Source: Rhodoferax sp.
GTDB taxonomy: Bacteria; Pseudomonadota; Gammaproteobacteria; Burkholderiales; Burkholderiaceae_C
Assembly: GCF_028689295.1 (NCBI RefSeq)
Contig: NZ_JAQTWL010000014.1
Location: 32,126-96,125, forward strand
DNA: 64,000 nucleotides
Reading direction: 5' to 3'
Shown here: positions 1 to 7,283 of the stretch, in pieces
How positions within the stretch are numbered: position 1 is the first letter of the stretch
Layout: each line of letters begins with the position of its first letter
Position numbers and translations under genes: made by a program
Notes under the pieces: generated by a model
The model's database searches: none
Told to the model about the DNA's origin: nothing
The model's input: the letters and a program-made list of their open reading frames with translations, nothing else

Positions 1-357
1 CGTCGCGGCCTAGGTCGCTCGTCCTTCTCCGATAGGGAAATTCAGTCGCTCCAGCGAATCGCACGCGTGAAGAAGGAATTTAGTGGGCAGATCCTAGTGC
101 GTTTCTATTCGTCGCGTCCTGTGTTTCGGTTGATGTTCGCGAACCAAGCACTATGCTGGCTTGGCCACTACACCGAGTCCGCCGCAATTCCGGGGCAGAA
201 TGAGTATGCAGAACAAAGCAACTCAAGCTTGGCACTTGGGAAGCCAAAGGCAAAGGCACCCGATCAGCAGCTCTATGGTGCCCTGGAAATATTCTTTGAA
301 GAACAGTGGGAATCTGCAAAGGGGGAAGAATGGGATTTCGATCGCTTTCTGAACTAG
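1..357 (+). CDS. C-terminal part of an unrecognised protein, cut by window start
   Basis: The frame is open from base 1 to a TAG at 355-357, so at least 118 C-terminal residues are present and the true start lies outside the window. I do not recognise the family with confidence. The pattern of a basic start, then LVRFYSSRPVFRLMF, a GHYTE stretch and a C-terminal LYGALEIFFEEQWE helix is loosely reminiscent of the effector domain that follows an HTH in some regulators, but that is only an impression. The next gene starts inside this one (28-bp overlap), so the two are translationally coupled and probably share one integron cassette. The region is visibly more A/T-rich than the core genes further right. 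Confidence 0.55.
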   Translation, partial: RRGLGRSSFSDREIQSLQRIARVKKEFSGQILVRFYSSRPVFRLMFANQALCWLGHYTESAAIPGQNEYAEQSNSSLALGKPKAKAPDQQLYGALEIFFEEQWESAKGEEWDFDRFLN

Positions 358-947
358 CCTGTGTTCATGGGCGCTTTCAACCGTTCCACCTAGGACATGT
401 GGATTACCTTAAGGCTTGCCTTGAGCGGTGGGATGCCGTAGTTGTTGGAATTGCCGCTCCAACGCCTGTTCCGCTCAGCTTTCCGGGTGTCGAGCACAGA
501 AATAGACCTTCAGCCAACCCTCTGACCTACCTAGAGCGAACGATTCTAATAAGGGAATGCTGCCGCGAGCTTGGCATTGAGGATCGGCGGATTGAGTTCT
601 CCCCATTCCCAATTGATGAGCCGTCGCTACTTAATTTCTTTATACCAAAGACAGTTGTTTGCGCAACGACCAGGCTTTACGCTTGGAATGACGAGAAGAT
701 TCGTCGCCTAACTAACGAAGGCTACTCGGCCGTCGTTCTTGACAACTGTAAGAAGGTGCCGTTCAATGGAAGTCGCATCCGATCGCTGATGGTAAATAGC
801 GACAACTCATGGACCGAGATGGTCACGCCTCGGGTTGGTCAAATGCTAGATGATTGGCAACTTGCTGACCGCATACGCGTGCTGTTGGCTGCGGAGGATG
901 ACGTACAACCTCTCGTTCAACCGGACCCGCTACGGCAGGCGCCGTAG
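330..947 (+). CDS. NadM-like nicotinamide-nucleotide adenylyltransferase / nucleotidyltransferase
   Basis: 205 residues. The N-terminus carries GRFQPFHLGH, the HxGH nucleotidyltransferase signature (residues 20-23), as in NadM-type NMN adenylyltransferases that join NMN and ATP into NAD. A second motif, NGSRIRSLM, sits where this superfamily has its ISGTxIR phosphate-binding motif, and NPLTYLERTILIREC resembles the NadM NPFTxxER segment. I chose ATG 330 because GGGGGA lies just upstream; a GTG at 306 in the same frame would add eight residues. The gene overlaps the preceding gene by 28 bp and is followed directly by an attC-like site, so it is probably cassette-borne. Substrate is inferred from motifs only; another nucleotidyl transfer is possible. 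Confidence 0.7.
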   Translation: MGFRSLSELACVHGRFQPFHLGHVDYLKACLERWDAVVVGIAAPTPVPLSFPGVEHRNRPSANPLTYLERTILIRECCRELGIEDRRIEFSPFPIDEPSLLNFFIPKTVVCATTRLYAWNDEKIRRLTNEGYSAVVLDNCKKVPFNGSRIRSLMVNSDNSWTEMVTPRVGQMLDDWQLADRIRVLLAAEDDVQPLVQPDPLRQAP

Positions 948-1029
948 CCCGGGCTGAGGCACATGGTGCATCATCTCAACCCGGGCTACGGCGCCTGCCG
1001 TAGCGGTCCGGTTAGCTCGAACGTTCGGC
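903..1029 (+). mobile_element. attC-like integron recombination site (59-base-element type)
   Basis: A 127-nt imperfect palindrome with attC architecture. The outer box GTACAAC (903-909) and final core GTTCGGC (1023-1029) bracket inner boxes around CGTTCAACCGGACC (914-927) and GGTCCGGTTAGCTCGAACG (1005-1023), which closely follow the usual TCGTTCAAGCCGAC and GTCGGCTTAACTCAAGCG elements. AACCGGACC and GGTCCGGTT are perfect complements. The central arms (about 928-957 and 975-1004) are near-perfect complements, and each contains its own CTACGGC/GCCGTAG hairpin. The core deviates from GTTRRRY at position 4 (C). The predicted cassette junction is G^TT at 1023/1024. Position right after one gene stop and 24 bp before the next start is typical of a cassette boundary. 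Confidence 0.72.
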
Positions 1030-1053
1030 GTCAAACTTTCTCATCCATCAATC

Positions 1054-1785
1054 ATGGCAACTCTGACATCGTTAATTCCAGATATCAACGTCCTTTTAGC
1101 GCTCGCACCGGAAGAGCTCGCTGAGATCGTCCTGCAGTTGGCTCACGAACACAAGCAGAACAATAAAGCTCATATGCAGGCAATTGCGTCCCACATTCAC
1201 GGTACTCCCGGTGCCGACAACGGATATCCACAAAACCGTAAAAATGATGCCGAGGCGGTTCTAGCCGAAGCATGGAATTGGCTATTGATACAAGGCCTTC
1301 TGATTCCAGAGCCTGGACCGAACGGAAACAATGGATGGATGTTATTCAGCAGGCGCGCAAGGGCAGTATTGGCTAATAACTCGTTCAAGACTTATGCACG
1401 CAGCGTTGAATTTCCCAAGACCCTGCTTCACCCATCAATTGCTGATGAGGTATGGCTTGATATTGTTCGCGGACATATAGAGACCGCAGTGTTCAAGTCG
1501 TTTCGGGCCGTTGAAATTGCCGTGCGCGAGGTTGGTCACTTCGCCGATACAGATATTGGTGTGCCACTTATGCGAAAGGCGTTCGACAAAGCAACCGGAC
1601 CACTTTCCGATCAAAATCAACCCGATGCCGAGCGGGAAGCATTGGCCCATTTGTTCGCTGGGGCAATTGGTTCATACAAGAACCCTCATTCCCATCGCAC
1701 CGTCACCATCAATGACGCAACGGAAGCACAAGAAATGGTCGTTCTGGCCAGTCATCTACTTCGTATCGTTGATAGCAGACGGTAA
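1054..1785 (+). CDS. TIGR02391/Ymh-family (HEPN-like) protein, cassette gene
   Basis: 243 residues. The C-terminal half follows the TIGR02391 (Hypoth_Ymh) pattern: LLHPSI, then HIETAVFKSFRAVEIAVREVG, DIGVPLMRKAFD, LFAGAIGSYKNPHSHR and a terminal ASHLLRIVD helix. The family is widespread in mobile and defence-associated loci; I recall its placement with HEPN-fold proteins, whose RNase motif is R-x(4-6)-H. Here the matching segment is K209-N-P-H-S-H214, so the usual Arg is Lys. The ATG follows the predicted attC core by 24 bp and has no clear Shine-Dalgarno sequence, which is common for cassette genes. No matching attC is visible after the stop. Function unknown; a nucleic-acid-acting or abortive-infection role is inference. 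Confidence 0.7.
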   Translation: MATLTSLIPDINVLLALAPEELAEIVLQLAHEHKQNNKAHMQAIASHIHGTPGADNGYPQNRKNDAEAVLAEAWNWLLIQGLLIPEPGPNGNNGWMLFSRRARAVLANNSFKTYARSVEFPKTLLHPSIADEVWLDIVRGHIETAVFKSFRAVEIAVREVGHFADTDIGVPLMRKAFDKATGPLSDQNQPDAEREALAHLFAGAIGSYKNPHSHRTVTINDATEAQEMVVLASHLLRIVDSRR

Positions 1786-2037
1786 CCAATGACGCCGAAT
1801 CGGGTAGGCAACGGCTTTTAACAATCGCCCCCACACCTACCCTCGTGCGGGTCCGCAGTGGGCGATTCATGCACACTTGAGTGACATTTGGCTGTCGGCT
1901 AAGGGTCTTCTACGGCCTCAATCGGCCACACATTAATTGACACCCACGCCTTTCGCTTAGTGACATCGCAAGATGACATCACGCAGCATCCTCCTTGAGA
2001 ATGTTAGCATCGCCAATCAACCAGACGACAGGACGAA
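1786..2037. other. Intergenic junction between cassette-like DNA and core genes
   Basis: 252 bp. An imperfect hairpin pairs AATCGCCCCCAC with GTGGGCGATT (about 1824-1868), but the attC boxes AAC..TCGTTC and GTTRRRY are not recognisable, so this end of the array is degenerate or is not an attC. A TTGACA at 1937-1942 could be a -35 box for the next gene, but no good -10 follows at 16-18 bp. Nothing else is seen. Confidence 0.35.
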
Positions 2038-3255
2038 ATGGGCAAGATCCAAGACAAATTCGCCATGCTTGCAACCGACAACGCACCGGGGCAAGAGGGG
2101 CGCCAGAAGGCGGCCGATTTGGGTTCTTTGCTGCGCGGCGACCCGCTTGAGGGCAGGCCCGTTGATTTTTCGCATGGCGATGTCAATGCGTTCGAACCCA
2201 CCCCTGGCGCATTTGAGACCTTTGTCGCGGGTGTCGAATCCGGTGCCGACCAAGCCTATACCGAATACCGCGGCAAGAAAAGCATCCGTGATCATCTGGC
2301 CGCCAAACTTGCCGATTTCACCGGCGCACCGGTCTCGGCTGACGATGGGCTGATCATCACCCCGGGCACCCAGGGCGCGCTTTTCCTGGCCATCGCATCC
2401 ACTGTGTCAGCAGGCGACAAGGTCGCGATTGTGCAACCCGACTATTTCGCCAACCGCAAGCTGGTTCAATTTTTCGGCGCCGAGATCGCGCCCGTCAAGC
2501 TGAACTACCTTGCCGCAAGCGACCATGCGGGCCTCGATTTGGGGCAGCTCGAGGAGGCTTTCAAAGCCGGGGCCAGGGTGTTTGTTTTCTCCAATCCGAA
2601 CAACCCGGCGGGCGTGATTTACTCTGACAGTGAAATCAACGCCATCGCGCGCCTGGCACAGGCGTACGGCGCCACCGTGATCGTTGACCAGCTCTATTCC
2701 CGGCTGCTGTATCCGGGCAGCCGCTACACGCATTTGCGGGCCAACCCGCACGCCCCCGACAACGTGATCACCATCATCGGCCCGTCCAAGACCGAATCGC
2801 TCAGCGGTTACCGCGTGGGCGTGGCCTTTGGCTCGGCGGCGCTGATTGACCGGATGGAAAAGCTTCAGGCCATCGTCTCCTTGCGGGCCGGGGGCTACAG
2901 CCAATCGGTGCTGCGGACATGGTTTGCGGAACCCGCCGGCTGGCTGCAGGAACGCATCGCCCTGCATCAGGTGATCCGTGACGCGTTGCTGGCCAGGCTC
3001 CGCGCGGTGGATGGGCTGGTTGCCCGCACCCCGCAAGCGGGCAGCTATCTGTTCCCGCGCCTGCCGGAACTGGCCGTGCCGACCCAGACCTTTGTCACCA
3101 TCTTGCGCCATCAGGCCGGCGTGACGGTCACCCCCGGGGCGGAATTTGGCCCCCACTCCATTGACAGCATCCGCTTTAACTTTTCGCAAGACCGTGAGGC
3201 GGCGATTGCGGCGGTCGAGCGCACCTGTGCCCTGATCGAGCGGTATCGGCGATGA
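2038..3255 (+). CDS. PLP-dependent class I/II aminotransferase
   Basis: 405 residues, full length for a fold-type I aminotransferase. Visible motifs are NPNNPAG around residue 187, the cofactor Asp in VDQLYSR, the Schiff-base lysine in GPSKTESLSGYR (about K251) and the C-terminal substrate-carboxylate Arg region SIRFNFSQ. The usual VDEAY/VDEIY motif reads VDQLY, so a neighbouring residue differs but the Asp is kept. The stop overlaps the ATG of the following Rid-family gene (ATGA), so both are translated together; Rid proteins hydrolyse enamine/imine intermediates released by PLP enzymes, a sensible partnership. The amino-acid substrate cannot be told from sequence. The first clear core-type gene right of the cassette strip. 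Confidence 0.82.
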   Translation: MGKIQDKFAMLATDNAPGQEGRQKAADLGSLLRGDPLEGRPVDFSHGDVNAFEPTPGAFETFVAGVESGADQAYTEYRGKKSIRDHLAAKLADFTGAPVSADDGLIITPGTQGALFLAIASTVSAGDKVAIVQPDYFANRKLVQFFGAEIAPVKLNYLAASDHAGLDLGQLEEAFKAGARVFVFSNPNNPAGVIYSDSEINAIARLAQAYGATVIVDQLYSRLLYPGSRYTHLRANPHAPDNVITIIGPSKTESLSGYRVGVAFGSAALIDRMEKLQAIVSLRAGGYSQSVLRTWFAEPAGWLQERIALHQVIRDALLARLRAVDGLVARTPQAGSYLFPRLPELAVPTQTFVTILRHQAGVTVTPGAEFGPHSIDSIRFNFSQDREAAIAAVERTCALIERYRR

Positions 3256-3680
3256 CGCGCCCGCCGGTTTCGCAAGGGAACTATGTCGCCGCCAAGCGGC
3301 ATGGCAACCTGGTCCATACCTCCGGCATGACACCCCGGGACAACGGGGTATTGATGTTCAAGGGCGCGGTCAGCCCAGGCGCCCCGCTGGAAACCTATCA
3401 AGCGGCGGTCGAGCTCGCGACGAAGAATGCTTTGACTGCCGCTCGCCTGCTGGCTGGCCCGCACGAAAGGGTCGCGGGGGTTCTCAGCCTGACGGTCTAT
3501 ATCGCGGCTGAACCGGAATTCACCGCACATGCACGTTTGGCCGATTTCGCTTCGGCCTTTCTGCAGCGTGAAATGGGTGACGACGGCATCGGCTGCCGGG
3601 CCGCCATCGGGGTGGCGAGCCTGCCGGGCAATGCGCCCGTCGAGACTCAGCTTGTCGCCATCATTGCGAAGCAGGCATAA
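3252..3680 (+). CDS. Rid-family (YjgF/YER057c/UK114) protein
   Basis: 142 residues. The fold is recognisable from NLVHTSGMTPRDNG, the GAPLETYQAAVELATKNALTA helix and the C-terminal CRAAIGVASLPGNAPVETQLVA strand containing the Arg that binds the substrate carboxylate in RidA-like deaminases. Such proteins form cytosolic trimers and hydrolyse reactive enamines/imines from PLP chemistry. The start ATG overlaps the aminotransferase stop by four bases, strongly suggesting the pair acts on the same intermediate. The sequence belongs to the YjgF-like-1 branch rather than classical RidA, by length and the spacing of the conserved Arg; that subgroup call is a judgement. The gene ends five bases before the convergent O-methyltransferase. 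Confidence 0.8.
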   Translation: MTRPPVSQGNYVAAKRHGNLVHTSGMTPRDNGVLMFKGAVSPGAPLETYQAAVELATKNALTAARLLAGPHERVAGVLSLTVYIAAEPEFTAHARLADFASAFLQREMGDDGIGCRAAIGVASLPGNAPVETQLVAIIAKQA

Positions 3681-3684
3681 CCCG

Positions 3685-4836
3685 TCAGTTGCCGAGTCCA
3701 GCCGCTCGATCCAGGTTTTTCGGCCGCATGACCAGGATGCTTCCGAACGACTGCAAACCAACAACCTCTTCGAGCGCCATGCCGCTGCGCTCAAGCAGCG
3801 ATTTCCATTGCGCCAGCGTCCGTTCCCGGCCCCGCGTACCCATGAACATTTGCATGTCAAACGAAGCGCTGGCGAGATCGGCGCCTACCTCCGGGAGCAC
3901 CATCTCCATGACCGCGATTCGCGCACCGCTGCCGCCACTGGCACGGGCCAGATTGGCCAGGGCCTTGATGCAGGTTTCATCGTCGAAGCCGTGCAGCACG
4001 GCGCAGAGCAGGTAGATGTCGCTTCCGTTGCGCGCCGGGGGAATGGATGACAGCAAATCACCCGTCTGAAAGCACAACCGTTCTGCGCCAGTGGCATGGT
4101 GGGCGGACCAATAGCTCTGCGCTTCAGCGATCACTTGGGCACGGTCAACCACCAGTGCTGTCATATGGGGATGGAGCTTCAATATGGCCAGCGACTTCGT
4201 GCCGCGGGAACCACCGATGTCAATAATCCGCCCAAACCGGCCCCAGTCGAAATCGGTGGCAAAGCTATCGCCCGTCAGGGCCTCCACGCTGTCCATGGCT
4301 TCGGAAAACAGCTTGTCAAAATCGGCGTGGTGGTCCATGTAGTCAAACAACTCATCGCCATGGCACAGGCGAAAGGGAGGCACGCCTTCGCGCACACCGC
4401 GCTCCAACTGCTCGAACCAGGGTCGGCTCATGGTCTCGGAGTTGTGCATGAGGATCATGGCGCGCACGTTCTTCGGCTTGTCGGTTCGCAGGAAATTAGA
4501 GAGCTTGTTATTGCGATAAACCTGTGGCGCAGTCTCCTCGAAGACGCCCATGGCGGCCAGCATGCGCAGCAACCTTGCCGTGGCATCGGCAGCGGTGGCA
4601 ATGCGTGCTGCGATGATTTTGGCATCGAGTGTTTCATCGCCGAGCACGGTGGCAATATCGAGCCGCGCAGCCACATGGAGCACCCGCGATTGCCAGAACA
4701 TTGAGCCGATCTGCATCAGCCGAAAAGGTGGCGGCGTGAGTTTGTTGGGCAGGGCCTGCAACCAGGCATTGAACTTCATGAGCTTGGCAAAGCGGCCAAC
4801 GGCACCGGCGTTTTTCTGCAGCTGCATCTGTATCAC
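3685..4836 (-). CDS. SAM-dependent O-methyltransferase (Methyltransf_2 / hydroxyindole O-MT type)
   Basis: 383 residues. The N-terminal part is the winged-helix dimerisation domain (MQIGSMFWQSRVLHVAARLDIATVL). The C-terminal Rossmann domain has the SAM motif IIDIGGSRGTKSLAIL, with Ser in place of the usual second Gly of GGGxG, followed by an acidic VVDR strand. The catalytic base His of LLCAVLHGFDDE is His282, equivalent to LxxILHDWxDE in plant and fungal O-methyltransferases. Substrate unknown; homologues methylate phenols or antibiotic intermediates. It is convergent with the aminotransferase/Rid pair and does not share their transcript. A second in-frame ATG three codons in (4827) is an equally possible start. 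Confidence 0.8.
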   Translation of the reverse strand: MIQMQLQKNAGAVGRFAKLMKFNAWLQALPNKLTPPPFRLMQIGSMFWQSRVLHVAARLDIATVLGDETLDAKIIAARIATAADATARLLRMLAAMGVFEETAPQVYRNNKLSNFLRTDKPKNVRAMILMHNSETMSRPWFEQLERGVREGVPPFRLCHGDELFDYMDHHADFDKLFSEAMDSVEALTGDSFATDFDWGRFGRIIDIGGSRGTKSLAILKLHPHMTALVVDRAQVIAEAQSYWSAHHATGAERLCFQTGDLLSSIPPARNGSDIYLLCAVLHGFDDETCIKALANLARASGGSGARIAVMEMVLPEVGADLASASFDMQMFMGTRGRERTLAQWKSLLERSGMALEEVVGLQSFGSILVMRPKNLDRAAGLGN

Positions 4837-4984
4837 TCCTGTTGGATCAAGCGCTTCGCGAGCATTCGCGCTCCAGCAATCTTATGCCGCCTATGCAGCA
4901 AATGGCGAGAATAAAAGCCAAGCACCGCCTGTGGATATTTTATTAACATCACGCGTTATCAACGTCTGGCGTTAACATTCAGGC
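4837..4984. promoter_or_regulatory. higB: Divergent region between O-methyltransferase and higBA
   Basis: 148 bp shared by two divergent transcripts. The higB-proximal part (about 4937-4978) is A/T-rich and holds a direct repeat of TTAACAT (4942-4948 and 4972-4978) plus two GCGTTA elements. Such repeats are where a HigA antitoxin would be expected to bind for autoregulation. No convincing -35/-10 pair was found. The operator is inference from position and repetition. Confidence 0.3.
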
Positions 4985-5266
4985 ATGGCGATCAAAAGTT
5001 TTCAATGCAAAGACACGCAGGCACTTTTTCTGGGGCAGCGTGTCCGGCGGTGGGTCCATGTCGAGCGATCGGCTTTGCGCAAATTGGAGCAACTTGACTG
5101 GTCTTCGGTTTTGGAGGATTTGCGGATTCCCCCCGGCAATCACTTGGAAGCATTGAGGGGAAATCGCGCCGGGCAGCACAGCATTCGTGTGAACGATCAA
5201 TGGCGTGTGTGCTTCGTCTGGACTGAAGATGGCCCGAAAAACGTTGAGATTGTGGACTACCACTGA
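4985..5266 (+). CDS. higB: HigB-type toxin (RelE/ParE superfamily)
   Basis: 93 residues. HigB family hallmarks are visible: an N-terminal IKSFQCKDTQALF strand/helix, LRIPPGNHLEALRGNRAGQHSIRVNDQWRVCFVW and the closing VEIVDYH. HigB toxins cleave mRNA at the ribosome; the basic R..QHSIRVN.QWR stretch supplies the catalytic and RNA-contact residues in the family. The gene is immediately followed, 12 bp later, by higA, giving the toxin-first order characteristic of higBA loci and opposite to relBE. Length and motifs look intact, so a functional toxin held by the neighbouring antitoxin is expected. Confidence 0.9.
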   Translation: MAIKSFQCKDTQALFLGQRVRRWVHVERSALRKLEQLDWSSVLEDLRIPPGNHLEALRGNRAGQHSIRVNDQWRVCFVWTEDGPKNVEIVDYH

Positions 5267-5278
5267 AGGAGATTGACT

Positions 5279-5578
5279 ATGCGAACTGTTCCCCCTGTTT
5301 CCCCCGGTGAAATGCTGGATGAAGAGTTTTTGAAGCCGCTGGGCCTCACCAAGTACCGCCTGGCCAAAGACATTGGGGTGCCGCCACAGCGCATTGGTGA
5401 CATTGTGGCGGGCAAACGCGCGATTACCGCTGACACTGACCTGCGCTTGTGTCGGTACTTTGGGCTCAGCGATGGCTGGTGGCTTCGCGGCCAAGCCAAC
5501 TACGATACAGCGGTCGCGCGCGAGGCCATGGGTGAAGCCCTTTCCCATATTTCCCGTTGCCAGTTGCTGGCTGCCTGA
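5279..5578 (+). CDS. higA: HigA-type antitoxin, XRE-family HTH
   Basis: 99 residues. PPVSPGEMLDEEFLKPLGLTKYRLAKDIGVPPQRIGDIVAGKRAITADTDLRL is a compact XRE helix-turn-helix typical of HigA/VapI antitoxins, followed by the conserved YFGLSDGWWLRGQANYD helix. It neutralises HigB and represses its own promoter. I chose ATG 5279 because GAAGGAG at 5265-5271 is ideally spaced; a TTG six bases upstream is in frame but worse placed. The gene starts 12 bp after higB. Both genes appear intact, so the module should be active. Confidence 0.9.
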   Translation: MRTVPPVSPGEMLDEEFLKPLGLTKYRLAKDIGVPPQRIGDIVAGKRAITADTDLRLCRYFGLSDGWWLRGQANYDTAVAREAMGEALSHISRCQLLAA

Positions 5579-5611
5579 GTCGCCCGGTCAATTTACGTCA
5601 GTGAGTTCTTT

Positions 5612-6520
5612 ATGTTCATTCCTCAACGAGTCAAATTAGTCGAAGTCGGCCCCCGTGACGGCCTGCAAAACGAGAAGAGCCTGGTGCCGGCCGCCGTCAA
5701 GATCGAGCTGGTGCACCGGCTGCAAGCCGCTGGCCTGACAGAGATCGAGGTCACCAGTTTTGTCAGCCCCAAGTGGGTGCCGCAGATGGCGGACAACGCC
5801 GAGGTGATGGCAGGCATCAACCGACTGCCCGGTGTGCGCTATTCGGTGCTGACGCCCAACCTCAAGGGTTTTCAGGCCGCACTGGCTTCAAAGCCCGACG
5901 AAATCGTGGTGTTTGCTGCCGCCAGCGAGGCCTTCAGCCAGAAAAACATCAACTGCAGCATCGCCGAGAGCATTGATCGCTTTGCCCCGGTGGTGGCGGC
6001 TGCGCGCGACGCGGGTATTTACGTGCGTGGTGCCATGAGCTGCACGGTGGGTTGTCCGTACGAGGGCGACATTGCGCCCGAGCGGGTGGGCTACCTGGCC
6101 GGGCTGATGAAGGGCATCGGCGTGCAGCATGTGGGGGTGGCCGACACCATTGGCGTGGGCAGGCCGCTCAAGGTGCAGCGCGCGGTGGAAGCCACGCTCA
6201 AGCACTTCGACCTCAACGACATTTCGGGCCACTTTCACGACACCTACGGGCAGGCGCTGGCCAACACGTTGATCTGCCTGCAAATGGGCGTCTGGCAGTT
6301 CGACACCTCGGTGGCCGGGCTGGGCGGCTGCCCCTATGCCAAGGGCGCCACCGGCAACGTGGCGACTGAGGACGTGGTGTACCTGCTGCACGGCATGGGC
6401 ATTGAGACCGGCATCGACCTGGACTTGCTGATTGATGCCGGCCAGTTCATCAGTGACTTTCTGGGCCGGGCGACCAACTCGCGCGCGGGCAAGGCGCTGT
6501 TCACCAAGCGGCAAGCCTGA
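5612..6520 (+). CDS. mvaB: Hydroxymethylglutaryl-CoA lyase
   Basis: 302 residues, normal for the bacterial enzyme. It cleaves HMG-CoA to acetoacetate and acetyl-CoA, the last step of leucine degradation. Seen: the N-terminal VEVGPRDGLQNE with the metal/catalytic Arg-Asp, VTSFVSPKWVPQMAD, the HFHDTYGQALAN metal-ligand segment and the cysteine loop GLGGCPYAKGATGN typical of this TIM-barrel lyase. Other leucine-pathway genes are not in the window. Its stop overlaps the ATG of the next gene (TGATG), beginning a run of four tightly coupled genes. The first ATG (5612) is used; no strong ribosome-binding site is visible. Confidence 0.93.
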   Translation: MFIPQRVKLVEVGPRDGLQNEKSLVPAAVKIELVHRLQAAGLTEIEVTSFVSPKWVPQMADNAEVMAGINRLPGVRYSVLTPNLKGFQAALASKPDEIVVFAAASEAFSQKNINCSIAESIDRFAPVVAAARDAGIYVRGAMSCTVGCPYEGDIAPERVGYLAGLMKGIGVQHVGVADTIGVGRPLKVQRAVEATLKHFDLNDISGHFHDTYGQALANTLICLQMGVWQFDTSVAGLGGCPYAKGATGNVATEDVVYLLHGMGIETGIDLDLLIDAGQFISDFLGRATNSRAGKALFTKRQA

Positions 6521-7035
6521 TGTGCGGTGCTGAACTCAAACCCTTGCCCGAAGGCATGCAGCGGGTGGCGCGCGCCTTGCAGGACAAGGGCCACCCGCAC
6601 CCGCCCGTGCTGCTTGACGACGCCGCGCGCACTGCGCAGCAGGCCGCCGATGCGCTGGGTGTGGCGCTGGGGCAAATTGCCAAAAGCATCATCTTCAAGC
6701 GCAAGCCCGATGCGGCAGCCGTGCTGGTGATCACCTCGGGCGACCGCCGTGTGGACGAAGCCAAGGTGCAGGCGCTGGTCTGTGTGGACGGGCAAAAGCT
6801 CGGGCGTGCCGATGCGGAATTTGTCAAGGCGAGCACGGGTTTTTCCATTGGCGGTGTTTCGCCGGTGGGGCATGCGGTGGCGCCTGTCACCCTGATTGAC
6901 CGCGACCTGCTGCGTTTTGACGAAATCTGGGCGGCCGCCGGGCATCCGCATGGTGTCTTCAAGTTGCAGCCGGCAGACCTGGTGCATCTGACCGGTGCCC
7001 CCGTGGTGGATGTGACGACAGGAGAAATCCCTTGA
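6520..7035 (+). CDS. YbaK/EbsC-family aminoacyl-tRNA deacylase-like protein
   Basis: 171 residues. The segment ALGVALGQIAKSIIFKRKPDAAAVLVITSGDRRVD contains the conserved Lys of the YbaK/ProX fold, and the ending GVSPVGHAVAPVTLIDRDL followed by GGVF-like HPHGVFKLQPADLVHLTGA matches this family. YbaK/ProX proteins hydrolyse mischarged aminoacyl-tRNAs (Cys- or Ala-tRNA-Pro); which tRNA this one edits is not evident. The ATG overlaps the mvaB stop, and its own stop overlaps the TTG start of the DUF1289 gene, so the group is co-translated. The common stand-alone betaproteobacterial type; nothing odd is seen in the residues. Confidence 0.85.
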   Translation: MCGAELKPLPEGMQRVARALQDKGHPHPPVLLDDAARTAQQAADALGVALGQIAKSIIFKRKPDAAAVLVITSGDRRVDEAKVQALVCVDGQKLGRADAEFVKASTGFSIGGVSPVGHAVAPVTLIDRDLLRFDEIWAAAGHPHGVFKLQPADLVHLTGAPVVDVTTGEIP

Positions 7036-7283
7036 GTCCCGACCCAAAAGCCATGAAATTTCTGGCCGCCAGCGCCAGGCACATCCGCGCCAGCGAGCAA
7101 AGCTTTGCACAGACGGTGCCATCGCCCTGCTTGTCGGTGTGCCAGATGGATGAAGCCACTGGCTTGTGCCAGGGCTGCTTCCGAACCCTGGACGAAATTG
7201 GCCAGTGGGGCAATGCCGATGACGCATTCAAGCGTGTCGTCTGGACCCGAATCGAGGCGCGCCTGACCGAGTTCGAATCATGA
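7032..7283 (+). CDS. DUF1289 cysteine-rich small protein
   Basis: 83 residues. The core SPCLSVCQMDEATGLCQGCFRTLDEIGQW is the DUF1289 motif with four cysteines that probably bind a metal; the biochemical role of the family is unknown. I use the TTG at 7032 because AGGAG lies at about 7020-7024 at good spacing and the TTG overlaps the preceding TGA, giving the same overlap style as its neighbours. The alternative ATG at 7053 has no ribosome-binding site. The next gene's ATG overlaps this stop (ATGA), so expression is tied to the YbaK-like and isomerase-like genes. Confidence 0.85.
   Translation: MSPDPKAMKFLAASARHIRASEQSFAQTVPSPCLSVCQMDEATGLCQGCFRTLDEIGQWGNADDAFKRVVWTRIEARLTEFES

Noticed and set aside
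921..1012. A long hairpin as a simple transcription terminator
   Set aside because: No T-run follows, and the flanking boxes match attC architecture much better.
1937..1965. Sigma-70 promoter for the aminotransferase
   Set aside because: TTGACA is present but no acceptable -10 hexamer follows at 16-18 bp.
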